64,000 nucleotides of DNA from Azospirillum oleiclasticum (GTDB lineage Bacteria > Pseudomonadota > Alphaproteobacteria > Azospirillales > Azospirillaceae): assembly GCF_013423485.1 (NCBI RefSeq), contig NZ_JABFFR010000021.1, positions 124,001 to 188,000 of the forward strand. Direction: 5' to 3'. The notes beneath the pieces were generated by a model. That model searched no databases. It was not told the DNA's origin and was given only the letters and a program-made list of their open reading frames with translations. The stretch's first letter is position 1. Each line of letters opens with the position of its first letter. A program made the position numbers and the translations under genes. Of this stretch, positions 7,642 to 15,683 are shown piece by piece.

Positions 7642-9234
7642 GTGAGAGACTTCCAGAAGCCCGGCCGCTCGCCGGCTTACGGCGAGCACGGCATGGCCGC
7701 GACCTCGCACCCGCTGGCGACACTGACGGCGCTCGACGTGCTGCGCGCCGGCGGCAAGGCGGTCGACGCGGCGCTGGCGGCCAGCGCCATGCTGTGCGTG
7801 GTGGAGCCGCACATGACCGGTGTCGGCGGCGACTGCTTCGCGCTCTACGCCCCGGCCGGCGGCACCGGGGACGGCCCGGTGCTGGCGCTCAACGGCTCCG
7901 GCATGGCGCCGGCCGCGGCGACGGTGGACGCGCTGCGGGCGCTGGGCCTCGACTCCATCGGGCCGGAGAGCCCGCACGCCGTCACCGTGCCCGGCGCGGT
8001 GGACGCCTGGTGCCGGCTCCAGGAGGAGCACGGCACCCGCGGGCTGGACGAGCTGTTCGCCCCCGCCATCCGCCGCGCGGAGGAGGGCTACGCCATCCAT
8101 CCCCGCGTCGCCTATGATTGGGCGAAGCACTATCAGCGGGTGTGCGGCGACGCCAACGCGCGGGCCGTCTTCGGGCTCGACGGCCGTCCCCCCTCCCCCG
8201 GCGACCGGCACAGCCAGCCGGCGCTGGCCGCCACGCTGCGCGCCATCACCGCCCAGGGCCGCGCCGGCTTCTACGAGGGTGCGGTGGCGGAGGACATGGT
8301 GGACACGCTGCGCGGGCTCGGCGGGCTGCACACGCTCGACGATTTCGCCGCCCAGCGCGCCGACTGGGTGACGCCGATCCGCACCGCCTACCGCGACCAC
8401 GAGGTCTATGAATGCCCGCCCAACGGCCAGGGGCTGGCGGCGCTGGTCATCCTGAACATCCTGCGCGGCGTGCCCCGATTCGCGGAGCTGCCGCCGGCCG
8501 ACCGCATCCATTGGCTGGCCGAGGCGTCCAAGCTCGCCTACCACCTGCGCGACACGCGATTCTGCGACCCGCGGCACGGCGCGGTCGATGTCGAAGGGCT
8601 GCTGTCCGACGCGATGGCGGAGCGGCTGCGCGGTGCCATCGACCCGCAGGCCGCCGGCCCCGGAATCCCTCCGGATGGGCCGGAGCACCGGCACACGGTC
8701 TATCTCTGCGTGGTCGACCGCGACGGCAACGCCATCTCCTTCATCAACTCCATCTTCGACCTGTTCGGCAGCACCCGCATGGCGCCGAAGAGCGGCGTGA
8801 TGCTGCACAACCGCGGCCAGTCCTTCCGCCTGGACCCCGCCCACCCCAACGCCATCGCGCCCCGCAAGCGCCCGCTGCACACCATCATCCCCGGCATGCT
8901 GGTGAAGGACGGGCGCGCGGTGATGCCCTTCGGCGTGATGGGCGGCCAGTACCAGGCGGTGGGGCACGCCGACCTGATCACCGGCATCCTCGACCACGGC
9001 CTCGACCCCCAGGCCGCCATGGACCGCCCCCGCAGCTTCGCCCACGCCGGCATCCTGAAAATGGAAGCCACCCACGACCCCGCCCTCATCGCCGACCTCC
9101 GCCGCCGCGGCCACACCGTGGAGATCACCCCCGATCCCCTCGGCGGCTCCCAGGCCATCCACATCGACCACGCGCGAGGCGTGCTGATCGGCGGGTCCGA
9201 TCCGCGGAAGGACGGGTGCGCGATGGGGTATTGA
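7642..9234 (+). CDS. Gamma-glutamyltransferase family protein
   Basis: An Ntn-hydrolase that self-cleaves and transfers or hydrolyses gamma-glutamyl groups, for example from glutathione. The predicted new N-terminal nucleophile is Thr352 in the block HRHTVYLCVVDRDGNA, where family members are cut between large and small subunits. The downstream SGVMLHNRG and RPLHTIIPGM blocks also match the family. The start is a GTG with GGAGG 8 nt before it. No clear Sec signal peptide is seen, so a cytoplasmic location is more likely than the periplasmic one of E. coli Ggt; related cephalosporin acylases or YwrD-type enzymes are alternatives. Confidence 0.88.
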   Translation: MRDFQKPGRSPAYGEHGMAATSHPLATLTALDVLRAGGKAVDAALAASAMLCVVEPHMTGVGGDCFALYAPAGGTGDGPVLALNGSGMAPAAATVDALRALGLDSIGPESPHAVTVPGAVDAWCRLQEEHGTRGLDELFAPAIRRAEEGYAIHPRVAYDWAKHYQRVCGDANARAVFGLDGRPPSPGDRHSQPALAATLRAITAQGRAGFYEGAVAEDMVDTLRGLGGLHTLDDFAAQRADWVTPIRTAYRDHEVYECPPNGQGLAALVILNILRGVPRFAELPPADRIHWLAEASKLAYHLRDTRFCDPRHGAVDVEGLLSDAMAERLRGAIDPQAAGPGIPPDGPEHRHTVYLCVVDRDGNAISFINSIFDLFGSTRMAPKSGVMLHNRGQSFRLDPAHPNAIAPRKRPLHTIIPGMLVKDGRAVMPFGVMGGQYQAVGHADLITGILDHGLDPQAAMDRPRSFAHAGILKMEATHDPALIADLRRRGHTVEITPDPLGGSQAIHIDHARGVLIGGSDPRKDGCAMGY

Positions 9235-9277
9235 GGGAGATGGGGAGGCCCGGCTTGGGGGGCTGGGCCAGCTTCCA

Positions 9278-10540
9278 TTAGCGAATTGACGCCGCTTTGT
9301 CGATAACTGGTATTTTTCTAATCGTTTTTACCACCTCTGAAATTGCCGCATCACGAAGTTGATCAACGCTAACGGCTGAGCTCCCGCCATTGCACATCTG
9401 TTGCATGTGCGAATTTGCGACAAAAGATGCCGGCTGAACGCCACCAAACACATTCTGAATTCTTGCATTGCTGCAAATTTTCCATTCTCTTACGATCTTA
9501 TTTCTTATAAGATCATCGAAAGGCTTTTCATTTTTCATTGCGGCTTTCACCTCAAAGGCGTAGTTGATCTGCACTCCCCCAGTCGAGACATCATAAATAT
9601 ACGTAGCATTTTTTGGCATTAGCAGTACCGCCGACAGCAGATCGACCTCATGTTGAGCATACATGACTGGTTGCACCATTGATGGCGCTTGGCGTTCCTC
9701 CCATTGAAGTTTTTTCACGAAAATGGATACCGTGGCTTGTTCGCTACCAGATACCAGAGATATGTTCGGGGATATATCGCGGAGCTTCGACGACAGGTCT
9801 TCATACAATAGGCGATCTTCGGGGGAGACAAAAAGACGAACAGAAACACTGCGATCAGCAAGAATTTTCCGCGCCTGCTCAGGAAACAATGGCGCCACAA
9901 CTTCTTGCATTTGCGCTTTGCTAATGCGCATTTCTGGAAGGGATTGAAGAACCAATTTTGATTTTGGAGAATTTTTCCCTTCATTTGCTACTACCGAGAA
10001 TATAGATTTCACCAAATAAGGATCTGGAGCGCTGTCTCCCTTTGCTTTTTCCAATGATGCAAGAAATATTTCACTGCCTATCTCTGGAGATTGAAGAGAT
10101 GGATACAAAGAAATGTCATGCGACAGATCAACCTTGTACCTGCCGTTTCGGTATGATTCTAGGGCATACTGGTCCGCATATCGCAGAAGCTCAGTCTCAG
10201 CGTCCTTTCCAATTAATCCAAACTGCGCCATTGCGGGTATTTGGCGACCAACTTCTGACAATCGAGCGATGGAATAAGCTGAATTCAACAGTTCTTTATA
10301 ATATCTTGGTATTGTAGCTTTCAGTTTTTCATTAGAATTTATTGTCTTTCTCGCTCTCTCACCATATGGCGTCTGTTGCGTGACGTAATAATTCATTTTA
10401 CCCAGAGCCAGAGTGTAGCGACCCGCCGTCACGTCTGCCTCAGCATCATTTAGTTGATCTGCCGCATAGTCTGCAGTACGGCACGACGCAAGCGCGATTG
10501 CACCAAGGACAAACGCCGTTCCAATAATACGATTAAACAT
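9278..10540 (-). CDS. Lipoprotein of unknown function, AT-rich relative to neighbours
   Basis: A 420-residue protein starting MFNRIIGTAF with lipobox ASC, then a long soluble part with a TPR-like helical first third (DAEADVTAGRYTLALGKMNYY) and mixed alpha/beta later. I recognise no family. The ATG was chosen because CGGAG is 7-8 nt upstream; a closer ATG two codons earlier has too short spacing. Base composition and codon use (many AAA, AAT, TTT) differ sharply from flanking core genes, suggesting transfer. It lies outside the att repeats of the adjacent element, so it is either an older arrival or a separate one. Confidence 0.8.
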   Translation of the reverse strand: MFNRIIGTAFVLGAIALASCRTADYAADQLNDAEADVTAGRYTLALGKMNYYVTQQTPYGERARKTINSNEKLKATIPRYYKELLNSAYSIARLSEVGRQIPAMAQFGLIGKDAETELLRYADQYALESYRNGRYKVDLSHDISLYPSLQSPEIGSEIFLASLEKAKGDSAPDPYLVKSIFSVVANEGKNSPKSKLVLQSLPEMRISKAQMQEVVAPLFPEQARKILADRSVSVRLFVSPEDRLLYEDLSSKLRDISPNISLVSGSEQATVSIFVKKLQWEERQAPSMVQPVMYAQHEVDLLSAVLLMPKNATYIYDVSTGGVQINYAFEVKAAMKNEKPFDDLIRNKIVREWKICSNARIQNVFGGVQPASFVANSHMQQMCNGGSSAVSVDQLRDAAISEVVKTIRKIPVIDKAASIR

Positions 10541-10834
10541 CTGCATTTCTCCGCTTATTTGTTTAGGATCGTGCACGGCAACTCGCATAATGAGCATACA
10601 CACGCAGCTCACTTGGCAGCAAGCTGTCATTGCAGAGCGGATAACCACATATTACAGCATGCGGCATAACACTTTGACACGTAAGGTAAGCGATAATCCG
10701 TAGTGGATAGGGTTTTGATGAACCCCTCCATTTTGGACAACTCTGAGGAAATGGCAGCGTGAACCGGCGTGGCATCACAGCCAAATGTTCCGCACCTTGT
10801 AAGGACGGCAACGTCGGGATATTGAGCAAAAATC
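10541..10834. other. Gene-free spacer upstream of the AT-rich lipoprotein gene
   Basis: No frame here has a ribosome site and protein-like composition. It presumably holds the promoter of the minus-strand lipoprotein gene, but I could not assign clear -35/-10 boxes. Confidence 0.4.
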
Positions 10835-10871
10835 CCAAAACAGAAAAGGCCCAGCCAAGCGGCTGGGCCTT
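10835..10871 (-). terminator. Rho-independent terminator, originally of the tRNA-Glu gene
   Basis: Minus strand: perfect 11-bp stem AAGGCCCAGCC/GGCTGGGCCTT with a 4-nt loop, then TTTTCTGTTTT. It stands about 30 nt past the left att repeat, which copies the last 17 nt of tRNA-Glu, so before the insertion it would have closed the tRNA-Glu transcription unit. Confidence 0.85.
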
Positions 10872-10901
10872 CTCGAACTCGGTGCCGAACCATTGGATGG
10901 T

Positions 10902-10918
10902 TGGCGTCCCCTAGGGGA
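10902..10918. repeat. Left attachment-site core (attL/attR pair member)
   Basis: TGGCGTCCCCTAGGGGA, identical to 21360-21376. It duplicates the 3' end of tRNA-Glu including the encoded CCA. Confidence 0.9.
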
Positions 10919-11004
10919 GGGGACAGGCCATTACCGGGCAAGCGTCTGTCAACAAATGCACTTTCTGTCGAGAAGCGATAACCGGATCAGCCTTGGTCCA
11001 CGAG

Positions 11005-11018
11005 ACTGGTACACACGA
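11005..11018 (+). repeat. Left integrase arm-type site (candidate)
   Basis: ACTGGTACACACGA, identical to 21287-21300 beside the integrase start. A shared short sequence near both ends of an element, inside the att cores, is what integrase arm-binding sites look like. The stretch 10919-11206 has no gene. Confidence 0.6.
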
Positions 11019-11206
11019 TGCTTAGAGACGTCAACCAAATATGATCGCTCCCGTATGGACAAGGCATCGCATCTCGTCGATTGCGGAATGATCCAATTTC
11101 CAAATGTCGCCAAGGAAATTTGTTCACTTGATCCACATATCAGCGGAGAAATTTCATGATAGATGAACGAACATCTGATGTGTAATGCGTAACTCCTTAC
11201 CCTGGT

Positions 11207-12412
11207 TTAACAATCTGTTGGGGAAAATTTTCTTTCAATGTCGAGTAGGTACGTGTAAGGAGAAGTCCGACGAGTTTTTCTTCGTGCAAGGTGTGTCTTT
11301 ACAGAAACGTCAGTGACTGCCAATACTGCTCCAGCAGCCAAAAGCGCTTGACCACTAAATCCTGTAAAATAGGCAAGAGCACCTCCGGCTGGAACAGAAA
11401 CAGTCACCGCACGGTACATGCCCTCCCAAAGAGATTGAATCGAATTCTCTTTAAGTTCCTGCTTCAATGCCTCAAGCTTCGGCCGAACTCTGTTAGCGTA
11501 TACAATACGAACTTTTTCCTCAAGCTCCTGAGCTGTCTCACAACTTGATATTTTTGAAGAAATGTCGTCGAATTGAGCGGACAACTCAGCAAGTTGATTG
11601 GTTCGAGACCGCTTAAAATTAAGCAGCTTGTCGATTCGTGTATTTGGATCAATCCGAATTGATTCCATGATGAAAGATACAAGCGCGCCTTTTTTATCAG
11701 ACTGCTGTGAAGCTTTTACATCTTCAAGAATGGTGTGCAGATTAACAGCCATAGACGGCTCTTCATTAGTAAGAGCTGCAGTATCGGTTTCTTTCGCTAG
11801 CATAGCTGCGAGGGCTGACATATAAACTTCCGCAAAGCGGCTATCCAAAAGCAGCCACTCCCCATCGCGATCTTGAAAGCGTTCAGAGCGCCAAAGAAAT
11901 CGACTTAGGCTAGGAGACATCTTTTCTGGGTGAATGCTAGCGTATTCGATTTCATCGAATAGATCCCGTATTCTAGGTGATAGCTTCTCAGGATGCATGC
12001 GCGCCACAGCAGCGCGCATCGCCCAATCCCTCAGTTCCGGTGACAGCTTTTCAGGGTGAATTCGTGCGCGATGAAATTGACGTCGGATATCTGTTCCAAC
12101 CTTCTCAGCATGCATCAGAGTTCTTGAATTTGGATCGCTCTGATTCAAATTGCATCCGGGACCAAATTCATTTCGATCCATCAGAGCGACAACACGCTTC
12201 CCAAGTGTATCAAGTAGTTCTGGATGAAGATCACACCTTAGCGGCTCGAGAAATCCTTCCTTCCATAGAATCTTTGTGTCCAAACTCTTGTATGGATCTT
12301 TCACTGATCGCGGCGCAATCGTTTGGAGAGAGTCCCAAAACAATACCGCGGCGCGAAGCCAATCAGAGTCTTTTATGTCTATATATGGATAGTAAAGAGC
12401 CGAGCCGAGCAT
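11207..12412 (-). CDS. DUF6236-like cargo protein with 21-residue HPEK repeats
   Basis: A 401-residue protein starting MLGSALYYPYIDI, which resembles the YYPY-start of DUF6236 proteins as I remember them; function of that family is unknown. Striking feature: the motif HPEK(L/M)SP recurs at residues 119, 140 and 161, an exact 21-residue period, with degenerate copies at 63 (HPEL) and 101 (HAEK). Residues 262-325 look like coiled coil and 336-372 form one or two hydrophobic helices, so membrane association is likely. AGGTG precedes the ATG. AT-rich compared with the chromosome. Possibly a defence or competition cargo gene, but that is inference only. Confidence 0.75.
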   Translation of the reverse strand: MLGSALYYPYIDIKDSDWLRAAVLFWDSLQTIAPRSVKDPYKSLDTKILWKEGFLEPLRCDLHPELLDTLGKRVVALMDRNEFGPGCNLNQSDPNSRTLMHAEKVGTDIRRQFHRARIHPEKLSPELRDWAMRAAVARMHPEKLSPRIRDLFDEIEYASIHPEKMSPSLSRFLWRSERFQDRDGEWLLLDSRFAEVYMSALAAMLAKETDTAALTNEEPSMAVNLHTILEDVKASQQSDKKGALVSFIMESIRIDPNTRIDKLLNFKRSRTNQLAELSAQFDDISSKISSCETAQELEEKVRIVYANRVRPKLEALKQELKENSIQSLWEGMYRAVTVSVPAGGALAYFTGFSGQALLAAGAVLAVTDVSVKTHLARRKTRRTSPYTYLLDIERKFSPTDC

Positions 12413-12485
12413 CTTTCACCTCGCGAATTGATGATTATTGTCACATTTTTATTATGCTCAGTCATTACTAATTTCACGCGAGCAC

Positions 12486-12491
12486 ATTATA
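12486..12491 (-). promoter_or_regulatory. Candidate -10 box for the DUF6236-like gene
   Basis: A perfect TATAAT on the minus strand, 74 nt before the start codon, in an AT-rich gene-free stretch (12413-12606). The -35 at 17 nt spacing (GACGAT) is poor. Confidence 0.4.
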
Positions 12492-12606
12492 GTATCAAGC
12501 GCCTTCTTATCGTCTTGACATACATGGGTATGCTCCTGCGTAAATCACAAAATCTCCCGAAAACTGCTTCGCACGACAGCGTCAATCCTGCTTGTATCGC
12601 TCTCCT

Positions 12607-13983
12607 TTAGCAGTAGCTCCGCTTATTAGGTGATGGCAAGTGTATTTGGGGCTCCCCTATCTGACAGGGCCCACCCTTCGATGGAGAAGCTGCCAGCCCG
12701 ACGATATCCGGCCGGGTAGGCATGTGGAAACGGAAGTGGCATTCATCGGCCCGGAGGTTCACTTCCCGAGACAGCGATTGCAGATGCCTTTGGACGTGCT
12801 GCGACATGATATAGTCGGTAGCAATTGGCGGCACCAACAGCGCACATTCCAATGCCACAGCGTCCTTGAACTCCCTTGATCCCGTCAGCACCACCGACGT
12901 CCACCCATGCCGGGCTGCTGCGGCGGCGATTTCGGCGGCGGCAGTGCGGGTGATCGGGCCGTGAAAGGTGATTTGGTCGCCGTAGTCCACGAATTGGCTG
13001 CCGTCGTACAGGGTGATGATGGCCCGATGTTGTTCCGGGTCGAGGTGCACGGAGCGAACGTTCGCGGCCACCGACTCGGGCATCCACACCGTGTCGTAGT
13101 GCTGGCGGATCAGCCCGGCCAGAACGCGGCGGCGGCGTTCCTCCCGAGTCGCTCTGTCGCTGGGTGCGACGCCGGGTGTCCGGCGGCGGGCTTCCCGGGA
13201 CAGCGCGGCCACCTCGGCCTTGGCGGCCTCGGCCATAGCAAGGGCCGCACGGTGCTGGTGTCGGAGGCGGCGGACGTCCTGCACCGCATGCACCGGAGCG
13301 GCTGCCGATGAGGTTGGATCAACTTTCCATGCGGCCCATGCCGCCCGGGGTACATTCCTTTCCGGCGGCGCGTGCTCTGGTTCAGCTGCGGCGCGACGAT
13401 GGTCCACAGTGGACACGATCCCGTGGCCCTCGAAGAACGCGTTCATTTGGTCGGCCAGCAGGCCGCGCATCGCTCGCCCAGCGTTCTCCGTGAAGGCGGC
13501 GTTCCACTGCCGCTTCTTCTCGCTGAAGCCGTCACCCTCAAAGGCGCGCAGAGTGAGGAGAGCATGAGCGTGCGGCTGCTCCTCGCCGTCCGAAGCGGGC
13601 GGACAGTGGAGATCGACCTGCATCGCCATTCCCCGCGCTCGCAAGGGCTCGAGGACAGCTCGGGCGAAAGCCTCTCGCAGATGGGATGGGACGGTGCGCG
13701 GGATGCTGAACTCGATGGTCCGCGCGAGTTGCGCATCGCAACGACGCTCCACTGCCTCGGCCTCGCGCCACAGGCGGGCCGGGTCCGTCGCCCAATCCGG
13801 CGCGCCGTCTGGCAATAGCATGAATCCGCCGACCCACTCGCCGCGCTTCCTCCGCCAATCGTAGACGCGGCCCCCGCCGTCCTCCCGGCGGGCGCAAGCT
13901 TGGTAGGCACTTCGTTTGACGGCGGAGTGCCCGGCGGAGCGCGCAACAATGCCGAACTGAACATGGTACAGAACGGCGGTCAT
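12607..13983 (-). CDS. MobA/MobL-type relaxase
   Basis: Nicks oriT and leads the strand into the recipient during mobilization. N-terminal MTAVLYHVQFG and SAVKRSAYQACAR (Tyr27 the likely nucleophile) are typical of MobA/MobL, and QPHAHALLTLR (His138, His140) is the metal-binding histidine motif. The C-terminal third has the features of an LPD7-like relaxase-associated domain (YDGSQFVDYGDQI, GWTSVVLTGSREFKDAV). 458 aa. Start chosen for GGAGG 7 nt upstream; the frame is open 120 nt further but without support. Divergent from a small mobilization-region gene across the oriT-like region. Confidence 0.9.
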   Translation of the reverse strand: MTAVLYHVQFGIVARSAGHSAVKRSAYQACARREDGGGRVYDWRRKRGEWVGGFMLLPDGAPDWATDPARLWREAEAVERRCDAQLARTIEFSIPRTVPSHLREAFARAVLEPLRARGMAMQVDLHCPPASDGEEQPHAHALLTLRAFEGDGFSEKKRQWNAAFTENAGRAMRGLLADQMNAFFEGHGIVSTVDHRRAAAEPEHAPPERNVPRAAWAAWKVDPTSSAAAPVHAVQDVRRLRHQHRAALAMAEAAKAEVAALSREARRRTPGVAPSDRATREERRRRVLAGLIRQHYDTVWMPESVAANVRSVHLDPEQHRAIITLYDGSQFVDYGDQITFHGPITRTAAAEIAAAAARHGWTSVVLTGSREFKDAVALECALLVPPIATDYIMSQHVQRHLQSLSREVNLRADECHFRFHMPTRPDIVGLAASPSKGGPCQIGEPQIHLPSPNKRSYC

Positions 13984-14037
13984 GCTGTGCCTCCGAGCCA
14001 CGTTCCCGAAGGGAATGTATAGGCGAGACTGCTGAGG

Positions 14038-14110
14038 ATCTCCGGAGGGAAAATATCTCCGGGACGGTGGAAACGACGAAAAGCTTGTTCCTTGCTTCGG
14101 CAAGTGCGGT
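14038..14110 (+). other. Candidate oriT (IncQ/MobQ type)
   Basis: Lies in the 160-nt gap between divergent relaxase and mobilization genes, the RSF1010 arrangement. It has two ATCTCCGG direct repeats at 14038-14045 and 14055-14062, then a hairpin CTTGC-TTCG-GCAAG at 14091-14104 whose right arm runs into GCAAGTGCG (14100-14108). MobQ nic regions carry YAAGTGCG just before the nick, after an inverted repeat. A second short inverted repeat TTCCC-GAA-GGGAA lies near 14003. Confidence 0.65.
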
Positions 14111-14143
14111 GCTGACTCGGTTCATCACTGCCGGGAGGGAGCA

Positions 14144-14449
14144 ATGTCGCGCGCACTGTCGAACGAACAGCTGAGAGAGCGCCTCACCGAAGCACAGGAC
14201 CGTGAGCGCCGGGCACGGGAGGCGGCGGCCCGGCTCAAGCGCACGATGGTGAAACGTGATCGGCACGTGACGGCGCAGCAGAAGTTCATTCTCGGTTCCG
14301 CGGTGTTGGCGTGGGCCGATACCGACACACGCATCATCCCGCACCTGCGGCGCTTCCTCGGGGGCTTCATCCGGCGCGAGGCCGATTGGGCGGCACTGGA
14401 CGGGACACCCTTCGCGCGGGATATCCCGGCGGAAGGAGAGAAGCCATGA
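14144..14449 (+). CDS. Small mobilization accessory protein (MobC/TraD-like position)
   Basis: 101 residues, starting MSRALSNEQLRERL. The first half is a charged helix rich in Arg/Glu (coiled-coil-like, DNA-binding style basic stretch KRTMVKRDRH), the second half a helical domain with LGSAVLAWADTD and LRRFLGGFI. Small proteins of this build, encoded divergently from MobA/MobL relaxases, help open oriT DNA. GGGAGGGAG is 3-8 nt before the ATG. It overlaps the next gene by 4 nt (ATGA). Assignment rests on position and size more than on a signature motif. Confidence 0.7.
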   Translation: MSRALSNEQLRERLTEAQDRERRAREAAARLKRTMVKRDRHVTAQQKFILGSAVLAWADTDTRIIPHLRRFLGGFIRREADWAALDGTPFARDIPAEGEKP

Positions 14450-15207
14450 CGATCGCACAGTTGCGGCCGGGCGGCCGAGACACCAGCCACGATGAAGGAC
14501 GGAGGCGATGCCGATGTCTGCGCATCGCTATTGCACGGGCGCGAGAAGCCGAGCGCCGTCTCCTCCGGCGGCGAGGGCCGGGCGTAGTGGCCGCAATGGT
14601 CGGTAAGGTGGTGTTCACGGTGACGTTGACGGTGCATGTGATGTTTGCCCTGTTCCGCCTTCAAGGCGTCCTCAATGCGACGTTCCGCCGATCCAGCGGT
14701 GAGGTGGCACATGCGGCTTTCGAGGCACCTTTTCCGGGGCCGCGTCCAGCTCCGCCCCCTTCCCGGTACGAAGGGACCGGGACCACTGTGAACGGGGTCC
14801 CACGTCACCGCATGGCACGCGCGTTCCGGAAGTACGCAGCGTGGAAGGCGGCGGGCGACACCATCAGCCGCGGCGGGATCATCATCGGGCGCACTGGCAC
14901 CGCTACCCGGCCTCCGCCGGAGGTGCGGTTCCTGCCTCCAACCCTGCTCGCCGCGGTCAACGCAGCGGACAAGGCGACGCTGGGGGAATGGAGCGTGGCG
15001 GGCGATGCCATCATCCGCCAACTTCCGGCGATTGAGAGGATCGGGGCGCAGGTGCTGCTCGCTCTGCCCACAGCTGGGAAACCGGAGGTAGGGCCGCCCC
15101 GGGACGTGCTCCGGTTGTTGGGGATCATCGACGGCCACGAGGCCGCAGCACCAGACGACGATGGAGGACTCGCCGTCCCCGACGTCCACGGGGAAGGTCG
15201 GCAATAG
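14446..15207 (+). CDS. Hypothetical membrane-linked protein of the mobilization region
   Basis: 253 residues, unrecognised. An Arg-rich N-terminus (RRRCRCLRIAIARAREAERR) precedes one hydrophobic helix around residues 45-70 (VVFTVTLTVHVMFALF), a Pro-rich linker, and a C-terminal domain beginning near PRHRMARAFRKYAAW with IISRGGII-like turns and a leucine-rich end. The start codon overlaps the upstream stop as ATGA and GGAAGGAGAG precedes it, so it is translated with the mobilization accessory gene. Its last bases run into structured repeat A. Could be a coupling-protein partner or entry-exclusion type protein; not determinable. Confidence 0.65.
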   Translation: MTIAQLRPGGRDTSHDEGRRRCRCLRIAIARAREAERRLLRRRGPGVVAAMVGKVVFTVTLTVHVMFALFRLQGVLNATFRRSSGEVAHAAFEAPFPGPRPAPPPSRYEGTGTTVNGVPRHRMARAFRKYAAWKAAGDTISRGGIIIGRTGTATRPPPEVRFLPPTLLAAVNAADKATLGEWSVAGDAIIRQLPAIERIGAQVLLALPTAGKPEVGPPRDVLRLLGIIDGHEAAAPDDDGGLAVPDVHGEGRQ

Positions 15208-15436
15208 CCGACCAGGTGGATGGGCGCGCCCCCGGCGCGCTAGCCCATCCACCGTTTCCCGATGGGTGCTCGGGGGCGGCGCCGCGCGGGGACCCGGCCG
15301 GGAAGCAGCTCATTCCGGCAATCGCGCAACAAAATTACGCGACCTTTTGGCCGTAGGATGCCCTCGGCGGGATGTCCGCTATCCTGATACCCTCCGAAAT
15401 GGCAGGGATCGCGGTCAACTTGGCCCACGACCGCCC
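15181..15436. repeat. Structured direct repeat, copy A
   Basis: Diverged copy of 17142-17441. Starts with two tandem hairpins: GGTCGGC-AATA-GCCGACC (15196-15213) and a two-level stem (15215-15225 with 15243-15253, inner 15226-15230 with 15234-15238). A 29-nt block at 15325-15353 is identical to 17286-17314. Stem changes between copies are compensatory. 15437-15683 shows no gene. Confidence 0.8.
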
Positions 15437-15683
15437 CAACCCGACAGCGCGACGCGCGCCCACCTTGCCCCGGCAGGCCCTTCGGACTGTGTGTGTGGAG
15501 GTGGGGCCGACCGGCCCGTTCGTCCCGACGCCTCGTGTGCCTATACACGACAGGTCGCGGCCAGCGGAACGTCAGCCGCATTCAGCAATTGACCAACCGT
15601 GTCTGGTTCTGGCGTTTGTCGCCAGCCTTGGACGCGACAGCCCTTGCGCCGCGCGCTGAGGTCGTCCAAAAGGTCTGTCCACT

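Noticed and set aside
6850..9171. Long open frame on the minus strand across rpe and the gamma-glutamyltransferase (about 770 codons)
   Set aside because: It is antisense to two well-recognised genes, rich in Gly/Arg/His/Val, with no known motif. High GC content keeps the antisense frame open by chance.
9241..9277. A second att core left of the AT-rich lipoprotein gene
   Set aside because: I looked for a match to the 17-bp core there and found only a GC-rich imperfect hairpin.
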